Below, piece by piece: positions 1 to 4,942 of a DNA stretch of 5,857 bases; position 1 is the stretch's first letter; each line of letters starts with the position of its first letter. Below the pieces are notes generated by a model. The model had not been told where the DNA came from. It was given only the letters and a program-made list of their open reading frames with translations, and made no database searches. Source of the DNA: Verrucomicrobiota bacterium. GTDB taxonomy: Bacteria > Verrucomicrobiota > Verrucomicrobiia > Opitutales > Opitutaceae. The stretch covers positions 1 to 5,857 of the forward strand of contig JAURJO010000499.1 of the NCBI GenBank assembly GCA_030832235.1, given 5' to 3'. Made by a program: the position numbers and the translations under genes.

Positions 1-1
1 C

Positions 2-322
2 GAAGTGCACCGCCGCGGACTCGCCCACAGCGTCGAGGCCTGGGACGGGGAAACCCTCGTGGCGGGATTGTACGGCGTGGACGCCGGCGGCGTTTTCGCG
101 GGGGAAAGCATGTTCCACCGCATGGACAACGGCTCGAAGCATTGCCTGCTGCATCTCGCCGACCACCTGCGCGCCCGCGGCTCGCTGTGGATGGACATCC
201 AGCAACTCACCCCGCACCTCGAGACGCTCGGCGCCCGTGAAATTCCCCGCGCGGAATTCCTCAGCCGCCTGCGCGATGAACAAGCTGCGGGCCGGATGTT
301 ATTTCCATCCCGCGCAACCTGA
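2..322 (+). CDS. aat: Leucyl/phenylalanyl-tRNA--protein transferase, C-terminal part (5' end off window)
   Basis: Aat moves Leu or Phe from its aminoacyl-tRNA onto the N-terminal Arg or Lys of proteins in the cytosol, marking them for ClpS/ClpAP under the bacterial N-end rule. The reading frame is open to the left edge, so the start is missing; 106 residues and the TGA stop are visible. Conserved family blocks appear in order: AHSVEAWDGETLVAGLYGV (fragment residues 8-26), VFAGESMF (31-38), the DNGSK block (usually NASK), MDIQ (64-67) and LGAREIPRAEF (76-86). Asp65 and Gln67 match the Asp/Gln pair reported as catalytic in the E. coli enzyme. E. coli Aat is about 234 residues, so roughly the N-terminal half lies outside. 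The C-terminus ends where the family normally ends, with no sign of damage. A HIT gene follows on the same strand after 60 bp, so co-transcription is possible. The family call is very secure. Confidence 0.95.
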   Translation, partial: EVHRRGLAHSVEAWDGETLVAGLYGVDAGGVFAGESMFHRMDNGSKHCLLHLADHLRARGSLWMDIQQLTPHLETLGAREIPRAEFLSRLRDEQAAGRMLFPSRAT

Positions 323-382
323 CGAGTGGCGGCAGTGGTTTTGGCGTGAATCCCCCGCGGTTCTCGGCCACCAACGCCCGCC

Positions 383-724
383 ATGGCGAAGACGATTTTC
401 CAACGTATCATCGACCGTGAGATTCCCGCACGCATCGAGCATGAGGACGATCAGTGCATCGTGCTGCACGACATCCAGCCGCAGGCGCCCGTGCACCTGT
501 TGATCATTCCGAAGCGCCTGATCATGCGCGTCGGCGCGGCGGAGGCCGGCGACCAGGCTCTGCTCGGCCACCTGCTGCTGGTCGCCGGCGCGATCGCGAG
601 GAAACTGAATCTCGGCTCAGGGTTCCGGCTCGTGATCAACCACGGGCCCCACGGCGGCGAATCCGTGCCGCATCTGCACGTGCATCTCCTCGCAGGCCGG
701 CCGCTCGCTTGGCCGCCAGGTTGA
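383..724 (+). CDS. HIT-family (HINT-like) purine nucleoside phosphoramidase/nucleotide hydrolase
   Basis: This is a small cytosolic histidine-triad protein of 113 residues, the usual length of bacterial HINT enzymes, which hydrolyse AMP-lysine and other adenosine phosphoramidates or aminoacyl-adenylates. The triad is complete: H97-L-H99-V-H101-L-L, within HLHVHLLAGR, with the central His the expected nucleophile. Other HINT features are the N-terminal block IFQRIIDREIPARI (5-18), PVHLLIIPK (36-44), INHGPHGGESVPH (85-97) and the C-terminal WPPG. The Cys often found after Phe in the N-terminal IFCKI-type block is Gln here. The ATG at 383 gives the typical MAKTIFQRII start, with no clear Shine-Dalgarno sequence before it. 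The gene lies 60 bp after aat on the same strand and converges on the S9 peptidase gene. The true substrate cannot be read from sequence, so no gene symbol is given (hinT-like). Confidence 0.93.
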   Translation: MAKTIFQRIIDREIPARIEHEDDQCIVLHDIQPQAPVHLLIIPKRLIMRVGAAEAGDQALLGHLLLVAGAIARKLNLGSGFRLVINHGPHGGESVPHLHVHLLAGRPLAWPPG

Positions 725-740
725 GCCCCGGCGGCCTGGC
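711..740. terminator. GC hairpin between convergent genes, possible bidirectional terminator
   Basis: The last codons of the HIT gene and the 21-bp gap before the S9 stop contain two alternative stems: GGCCGCC (711-717) with GGCGGCC (730-736), or GCCAGG (715-720) with CCTGGC (735-740). No T-tract follows on either strand, so this is not a classical intrinsic terminator. The position between two converging genes is the main support. Confidence 0.3.
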
Positions 741-745
741 ACGCC

Positions 746-2836
746 TCACTTCAACCAGCGGGCCAGCCAGCCGTGAACTTCACCGAACCAGAAACGGCTG
801 TTCTCGCCCTTGAGGACCCAGTGGTTTTCATCGGGGAACGAAATCAGCCGCGACGGAACCTGCAGGCGCTGGAGGTATGTCCAATACTCGTACGCATTGT
901 TGGACGGCACACGGTAGTCTAGGTCGCCTACGGTCACGAGTACAGGAGTGCGCCAGCCGGTGCCTTTCGCGTGATTGCCCGCGAGACGGATCGGGTTCTG
1001 CTCCCGCCACACCGGCCCCTGCTCCCAAACCGGACCGCCGTTGTTTAACTCGCGCGAGTACACCGCGTCGCTTGTTGCCCATTGGGTCTCGAGATTGATG
1101 AGGCCGGCGTGGCTGATCAGACAGCGGAACCGCGTGGTCGTCGCCTGCAGCCAATTCGACAAATGCCCGCCGTAGCTCGCCCCTCCCGCCGCGAGTCGTG
1201 AGCCGTCGATGAACGGGTATCTCGCGAGGGCCTCGTCGACTCCCTGTAGGATCTCCTCCGCCGGACCGCGCAACGGGTCTCGTTGGATCGCTTGACCGAA
1301 CTCTTCGCTGTAGCCACTGGAACCCTTGTAGTTGGTGAGCAGCAGCACGTAGCCGGGCGACGCCAGCAAATGGTAGTTCCAGCGGATGCCCCAGGCGTCC
1401 TTGAACTGCGGCGCTGGGCCGCCGTGGATCACGACGAAGAGCGGGTACTTCTTGTCCGGCGAGAAACCGGGCGGACGGACGAGCAGATTGTGAATGGTGC
1501 GCCCCTCGCGGCTGCGGAACGTGAAGTGCTCCGGCACCGCCAGATCGAGCGGCTTCAGGCGATCAGCGTTGAATCGCGTCAGAGGCGTCACGGTTCCCGC
1601 CACCGGATCAATCCGCACGACCTCCGGCGGCTGACCCGCGTGATCGTGGTTCGCGACGAGGAACTTGCCCGCGCGCCCCAAGCCACTGAAACCGCCACGC
1701 GCCGGGAGGTCGGTCGCCTGGGCGGCACCGCCTGCGGCCGGCATCCCATACAACCGCACCTGATGCCCGTCCTCGGCCGTTAGGAATAGCTTGTCGCCAA
1801 CCTGCACCGCGCGCGTGACCGAAAGGTCGAGCTGCCGCGTCAGGACTTCCCGCTTGGCCGCGTCGAAAGGCCAAGGAAAAACCGCGACCCGGCCATGATG
1901 GTAGGTCTTGCCGTCCCCGCCCGGAGACCAAGCCACACGCAATGACCGACCATCATCGGAAAACTCGGGGTCGTCGTAGGAATCCTTGTCGCTCGTCAGG
2001 GCCCTCGGTTCCCCGCCCTTGAGTTCAAGGTGAAACAACTGCGCCGACACGCTGGCGTAGGCACCGCGGTTGCGCGCCGTCGTCGCTACGAAGACCACCG
2101 AGCCGCCGTCGGGCGTCCACGCCGCCGGCAGATCCTCGCCGGCATCACCCTGCCTTCCGCCAAAGCCGGGCTCCGCTGCCAGCTTCGTCCCCGCCAGCAG
2201 GTCGCGCGCCTTGGCGCCGGGTTTCGCCTCCTGCACCAGCAAGTGCCCCTTTCGTTCGTCCAGCCACCGGTCCCAATACTTGATCGGGAAAGAATCATAG
2301 ACGCGCGCGGTGTGCTTCCGCTCCTTCACCGCCTTGGCCGACTTGCGGTTGGCCTCCTCGTCCATGGCACCGGGGTAGACCTCGCTGACGAAGAGCAGCT
2401 TCGTGCCGTCCGGACTCCACCGCGGCTGGCGGGCGCCCGTCACGACATCCGTGATCCGCTGCGCCTCCCCGCCTCCGGCAAGGTCGATCACATAGATCTG
2501 CGCGGCCTCGTCACCCTCGCGCTTGGCGGAAAAAGCGATCCGCGTTGAGTCGGGGCTCCACGCAACTCCACTCTCCGGGACCTTGTCGTGCGTGATCTGC
2601 CGCGGCTCTGCCGATGCGTCGACCGGCGCCAGCCAGAGGTCCGACGTCTGCGCCTTCGCCTCGTAAGCCGGCATCGTCACCGAAAACACCACCCGCTTCC
2701 CGTCGGGACTAGGGGTCGGCGCGCCGACGCGTCGCATCAACCAGACATCCTCGTGGGTAACGGCGCGCCGGCCGCCCTCGGCGGCGACCAGCGGAGTCAT
2801 CAATAACAGGGCGACGGCGAAAGCGCGGATGTTCAT
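746..2836 (-). CDS. Exported S9-family peptidase (dipeptidyl-peptidase/acylaminoacyl-peptidase type, DPP5-like)
   Basis: This is a serine peptidase of the prolyl oligopeptidase clan, expected to release dipeptides or acyl-amino acids from short peptides in the periplasm. The ATG at 2836 gives 696 residues beginning MNIRAFAVALLLMTPLVAAE, a signal peptide with probable cleavage after Ala19. A longer frame from TTG at 2872 would put 12 extra residues, several basic, before the signal and is less likely. Residues about 25-430 form a beta-propeller with WSPD-type blade motifs near 43, 93, 140, 240 and 305. Residues about 440-696 form the alpha/beta hydrolase: oxyanion loop HGGPAPQ (471-477), nucleophile Ser554 in GGASYGG, Asp640 in GDLDYRVP, and His672 in DENHWVL. 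The whole triad is intact and the length is normal for the family. The motifs around NWLQ, GGPVWE and the FPDENHWV end resemble DPP5-type S9 enzymes, but the exact specificity is uncertain. dprA lies 73 bp upstream on the same strand, with a terminator-like hairpin between; no functional link is evident. Confidence 0.93.
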   Translation of the reverse strand: MNIRAFAVALLLMTPLVAAEGGRRAVTHEDVWLMRRVGAPTPSPDGKRVVFSVTMPAYEAKAQTSDLWLAPVDASAEPRQITHDKVPESGVAWSPDSTRIAFSAKREGDEAAQIYVIDLAGGGEAQRITDVVTGARQPRWSPDGTKLLFVSEVYPGAMDEEANRKSAKAVKERKHTARVYDSFPIKYWDRWLDERKGHLLVQEAKPGAKARDLLAGTKLAAEPGFGGRQGDAGEDLPAAWTPDGGSVVFVATTARNRGAYASVSAQLFHLELKGGEPRALTSDKDSYDDPEFSDDGRSLRVAWSPGGDGKTYHHGRVAVFPWPFDAAKREVLTRQLDLSVTRAVQVGDKLFLTAEDGHQVRLYGMPAAGGAAQATDLPARGGFSGLGRAGKFLVANHDHAGQPPEVVRIDPVAGTVTPLTRFNADRLKPLDLAVPEHFTFRSREGRTIHNLLVRPPGFSPDKKYPLFVVIHGGPAPQFKDAWGIRWNYHLLASPGYVLLLTNYKGSSGYSEEFGQAIQRDPLRGPAEEILQGVDEALARYPFIDGSRLAAGGASYGGHLSNWLQATTTRFRCLISHAGLINLETQWATSDAVYSRELNNGGPVWEQGPVWREQNPIRLAGNHAKGTGWRTPVLVTVGDLDYRVPSNNAYEYWTYLQRLQVPSRLISFPDENHWVLKGENSRFWFGEVHGWLARWLK

Positions 2837-2871
2837 CGGGGCAACAAGCCCCCGCCACCGACGGCGGTCCA

Positions 2872-2905
2872 ACTCAAAATCCCGCCGCGGTTGACACCGC
2901 GACGG
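2872..2905 (-). terminator. Probable intrinsic terminator after dprA
   Basis: Read on the minus strand, a GC-rich arm CCGTCGCGGT pairs with ACCGCGGCGG (one G-T wobble, 10 pairs) around a GTCA tetraloop. GATTTTGAGTT follows. The hairpin starts about 5 nt after the dprA stop codon and lies before the S9 peptidase start. The T-run is short (four), so termination may be partial. Confidence 0.42.
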
Positions 2906-2909
2906 CGCC

Positions 2910-4043
2910 TCAAACTGGCGTCGCCTCGTAACGGCCGTCGGGGCGTTTGTTGAGAAGACGGCGGATCTCGAGCATCATGAGCGCGGCGGAGACCTCGGCC
3001 GGACCGAGCCGGGCGAGCTCGCCCACGTGATCGGGCGCAAGGATCGAGCCGCCGTCGAAGCAGGCCAGCACGCGCCCCTCCTCCGGCTTAAGGTTGGCCG
3101 GCCGGCCGGCGGCAACCTCCGCCGGCTTCGCGGCGACCGGAGCCGGACGCAGGCCGTCGAGGTAACTCAGCTCATTGAGCAGGTCGTCGATGCTCGTGAT
3201 GAGCGTCGCGCCGTCGCGGATCAACTGGTGGCAACCGGCGCTCGTCGGCTGGTCGATGCGTCCCGGCACGGCGAAGAGCATCCGGCCCTGCTCCCCGGCG
3301 AAACGCGCCGTGATCATCGCGCCGCCATCGACGTCGCTCTCGATGACGATCGTGGCCTGCGACATGCCGGACACGATCCGGTTGCGCATGGCGAACGACT
3401 GACGATCCGCCCTGCGACCGAACGGAAACTCGGTGAGCACAGCCCCGCTTTCCGCGATCCGCCGGAGAAGACCGAGGTTCTCCGGCGGGTAAATGATGTC
3501 AGCCCCACACCCCAGTACCGCCGCAGTGCGTCCACCCGCCTCCAGGGCGCCCTCGTGCGCTGCCGTGTCGATCCCGCGCGCCAGCCCGCTGACGACGCAG
3601 AACCCCAGACGCACCAGCTCGCTTGCGAACCGGCGGGCGGTGGACAACCCGTAGAGCGTCGTGCGCCGTGAGCCCACGATCGCCACGCAAGGTGCCGCAA
3701 AGTCGTAACGACCAAGACGGTACAACCCGATCGGAGGATCGTGGATCTCGCGCAAGTACCGTGGGTAGGCAGGGTCGGCCCCCGCGATGAAGTCCGTCCC
3801 GGTCGTCGCCAACCGCTGCTCCTCACGAGCGAGATCAAAGTGCGCCCGCCACTCCGTCAGTGTCGTCGCGATCACCGGGCCCACGCCGCGAACAGCCTCC
3901 AACCGCCGGCGGTCTGCGGACAGAACCGCCCGCGGGTCGCCGCCGAGTTCCGCCAGCAGGCGGTTGAGCGTGACCGGGCCGATATTCGGCAGGGCGTTGA
4001 GAATCAGGAAGGCCTGAAGCTCCGTGATAGCGGCAGTGGACAT
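2910..4043 (-). CDS. dprA: DNA-processing protein DprA (Smf), RecA loader for incoming single-stranded DNA
   Basis: DprA binds single-stranded DNA entering during natural transformation, protects it and loads RecA. From ATG 4043 it has 377 residues, a normal length. The N-terminus has a helix-hairpin-helix/SAM-like part with two GxGP-type turns: LPNIGPVTLNRLL (18-30) and VRGVGPVIATTL (51-62). The Rossmann-like core follows: VGSRRTTLYG (123-132), VSGLARGIDTAAHEGAL (151-167), FPFGRRADRQSFAMRNRI (206-223), ESDVDGGAMITARFA (235-249) and PGRIDQPTSAGCHQLIRDGA (260-279). After an Ala/Pro-rich linker (about 295-317), the C-terminus is a winged-helix DML1-type domain (about 318-375). A GTG at 4097 would add 18 residues unlike the family start, so ATG 4043 is preferred. 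No clear Shine-Dalgarno precedes either. The upstream 899 bp is repeat-filled, so the promoter must lie close to the start or within the repeats. The family call is very secure. Confidence 0.96.
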   Translation of the reverse strand: MSTAAITELQAFLILNALPNIGPVTLNRLLAELGGDPRAVLSADRRRLEAVRGVGPVIATTLTEWRAHFDLAREEQRLATTGTDFIAGADPAYPRYLREIHDPPIGLYRLGRYDFAAPCVAIVGSRRTTLYGLSTARRFASELVRLGFCVVSGLARGIDTAAHEGALEAGGRTAAVLGCGADIIYPPENLGLLRRIAESGAVLTEFPFGRRADRQSFAMRNRIVSGMSQATIVIESDVDGGAMITARFAGEQGRMLFAVPGRIDQPTSAGCHQLIRDGATLITSIDDLLNELSYLDGLRPAPVAAKPAEVAAGRPANLKPEEGRVLACFDGGSILAPDHVGELARLGPAEVSAALMMLEIRRLLNKRPDGRYEATPV

Positions 4044-4216
4044 GATCGACGGAAGCAATTGTCCGCGGTGCGCACGCACACCCAATCCGCGCCTCACCCC
4101 GAAAACAGGTACGAGGCTTCAGTTCCGAGCACATACCGTAGACAACTGAGGAAACGGAGCGTGGGCCGATCGGGGCAGGAAGTCTGGGAATTTGGGCCCC
4201 CTCCAAACCGCGTTCA

Positions 4217-4264
4217 GCCGTCACGGTTTCAGCATGATCCGCGGCGAGCGGCCGCGGCTACACC
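4217..4264 (-). repeat. REP-like GTAG hairpin element A, copy 1
   Basis: This 48-bp unit matches 4503-4550 at 42 of 48 positions in the same orientation. On the minus strand it reads GGTGTAG, then stem CCGCGGC, loop CGCTC, stem GCCGCGG (arms at 4251-4257 and 4239-4245), then a conserved tail of about 22 nt. A GTAG tetranucleotide directly 5' of a palindrome is the pattern of REP elements recognised by RAYT transposases. Confidence 0.75.
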
Positions 4265-4319
4265 GGATGCTCTTCGTTCGGAAATACCAGACCGACGTTC
4301 GTCACGAAACGCGTGCGAT

Positions 4320-4371
4320 GTAGCCGAGGGTGTTTACCCGCCGTAGGCTCGGAAAAGGCGGGTTCCCTCGG
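4320..4371 (+). repeat. Nested hairpin preceded by GTAG (element D)
   Basis: GTAG (4320-4323) directly precedes an outer arm CCGAGGG (4324-4330), which pairs with CCCTCGG (4365-4371). An inner arm ACCCGCC (4336-4342) pairs with GGCGGGT (4357-4363). The strands are offset by a TGTTT bulge facing a single T, and the apical loop (4343-4356) begins with another GTAG. It resembles element A in architecture but not in stem sequence. It may be another REP-type unit. Confidence 0.6.
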
Positions 4372-4375
4372 ATGG

Positions 4376-4390
4376 GTAGGAATTCCCTAC
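4376..4390. repeat. Near-palindrome around an EcoRI-like core
   Basis: GTAGGAATTCCCTAC is a palindrome with one extra C in the right half (GTAGG, AATT, CC plus C, TAC). It begins with GTAG and ends with CTAC, like the neighbouring elements, and lies 5 bp after the nested hairpin. It could be the end of that unit or a separate short one. Confidence 0.4.
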
Positions 4391-4432
4391 GACAATCCCC
4401 CTCACTCCCTCTCGCTTCGTACCCTGCACCCT

Positions 4433-4483
4433 GTCTTCCGTTTCTTTCCTCCGTAGGCCCGGCGGAGGACACTGACGGAAGAC
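4433..4483. repeat. Compound two-stem hairpin (element E)
   Basis: The outer arms GTCTTCCGT (4433-4441) and ACGGAAGAC (4475-4483) pair perfectly over 9 bp. After a symmetric 5 x 5 internal loop, the inner arms TCCTCCG (4447-4453) and CGGAGGA (4463-4469) pair over 7 bp around a 9-nt loop. Such length and symmetry are unlikely by chance and suggest a structured DNA or RNA repeat unit. No T-tract follows, so it is not an obvious terminator. Confidence 0.55.
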
Positions 4484-4496
4484 ACTGACGGAGGAC
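4471..4496. repeat. 13-bp tandem repeat, two units
   Basis: Units ACTGACGGAAGAC (4471-4483) and ACTGACGGAGGAC (4484-4496) differ at one of 13 positions. A partial third unit ending GCGGAGGAC precedes them (4462-4470). The first full unit also supplies the right arm of the compound hairpin, so either unit could pair with the left side. Confidence 0.65.
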
Positions 4497-4502
4497 GAGT
4501 CG

Positions 4503-4550
4503 GCCGTCGCGGTTCCAGCACAGTCCGCGGCGGGCGGCCGCGGCTACACC
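4503..4550 (-). repeat. REP-like GTAG hairpin element A, copy 2
   Basis: This is the second copy of the 48-bp element. Its stem arms CCGCGGC (4525-4531) and GCCGCGG (4537-4543) are unchanged from copy 1; the differences fall in the loop and tail. On the minus strand GTAG again directly precedes the stem. It ends 8 bp before element B copy 1, so the two form a composite block. Confidence 0.75.
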
Positions 4551-4558
4551 AAGCCCCG

Positions 4559-4631
4559 CTCATCCGTGTCCATTCGTGCCCATCCGTGGTGGTGCCCTCG
4601 CGGAGCTGGTCGAAAACGCCGATCGGCCTCG
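4559..4631. repeat. Dispersed repeat element B, copy 1
   Basis: This 73-bp unit matches 4840-4912 at 63 of 73 positions with no gap. Its first 32 bases hold three tandem 10-bp units, CATCCGTGTC, CATTCGTGCC and CATCCGTGGT (4561-4590). These are followed by a non-tandem part with the shared core CCCTCGCGGAGCTG and ACGCC. Repeats of this style recur between genes in many GC-rich Verrucomicrobiota; that comparison is from memory. Confidence 0.75.
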
Positions 4632-4748
4632 TTTTGAACAGAAGGCCGGGAAGTTCGGGGTGGCTTAACCCCCGTCTCCGCCTTCCGCGAAAGCCGCGGT
4701 AAAATCGTGGAGCATTTCGGAACAGCCTTCGTCCGGCGTGGTTTTGGC

Positions 4749-4778
4749 GTAGGCCGGGGTCGCCGGACCCCGGCTACA
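4749..4778. repeat. GTAG/CTAC-bounded palindrome (element C)
   Basis: The left arm GTAGGCCGGGGTC (4749-4761) pairs with GACCCCGGCTAC (4766-4777) over 12 bp with one bulged G and a GCCG loop. GTAG on one side and CTAC on the other mean that either strand presents the REP-like signature. On the minus strand it lies about 165 nt after the nnr stop. It lacks a T-tract, so a role as terminator is possible but less likely than a REP-type repeat. Confidence 0.65.
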
Positions 4779-4839
4779 GGAGATCGTGCCGCGGCGCCCC
4801 GATCCCTTTCGGGTCTTTGGTGCGTTTGGTGGTGGCCTC

Positions 4840-4912
4840 CTCATCCGTGTCGATTCGTGTCCATCCGTGGTTGCCCCCTCGCGGAGCTGTTCAGAAACGC
4901 CAAGCGGCCTCG
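4840..4912. repeat. Dispersed repeat element B, copy 2
   Basis: This is the second copy of the 73-bp element, in the same orientation, beginning with the tandem CATCCGTG-type units and ending in GCGGCCTCG. It ends 30 bp before the nnr stop codon (minus-strand reading). Differences from copy 1 are scattered substitutions only, which suggests two independent, aged insertions rather than a recent duplication. Confidence 0.75.
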
Positions 4913-4942
4913 AGAGGCTAGTCATCCCGAACGATGCTTCGA

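Larger units (their letters stand above)
4044..4942. other. 899-bp gene-free interval filled with dispersed repeats and hairpins
   Basis: This stretch lies between the nnr stop and the dprA start, both on the minus strand. The open frames crossing it have Arg/Pro-rich translations without recognisable motifs, and they run through the repeats, so I see no gene. About 4217-4912 is a near-continuous series of repeat units, listed separately. The part next to dprA (4044-4216) should hold its promoter, but no convincing -35/-10 pair was found. Between 4632 and 4748 I see only weak short stems. Confidence 0.8.

Noticed and set aside
323..382. A regulatory structure between aat and the HIT gene
   Set aside because: Only a 5-bp GTGGC/GCCAC pairing across a wide loop was seen, which is expected by chance at this GC content.
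237..503. An 88-codon plus-strand frame overlapping aat and the HIT gene
   Set aside because: It overlaps two well-supported genes in a different frame and is Arg/Ser-rich without motifs.
1283..1783. Open plus-strand frames of up to about 170 codons opposite the S9 peptidase gene
   Set aside because: They are antisense to a gene with a complete motif set. Their Arg-rich, motif-free translations are the usual by-product of GC-rich codon use.
3027..3671. A 214-codon plus-strand frame opposite dprA
   Set aside because: It is fully covered by dprA, which has all family motifs, and its translation is Arg-rich with no recognisable domain.
4044..4145. A sigma70-type promoter for dprA
   Set aside because: Minus-strand candidates such as TTGTCT near TATGTG have the wrong spacing; no convincing -35/-10 pair could be supported.
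4559..4912. CRISPR array suggested by recurring CATCCGTG-type units
   Set aside because: The 10-bp units are directly adjacent with no spacers, and the larger unit occurs only twice, about 280 bp apart; no cas gene is present.
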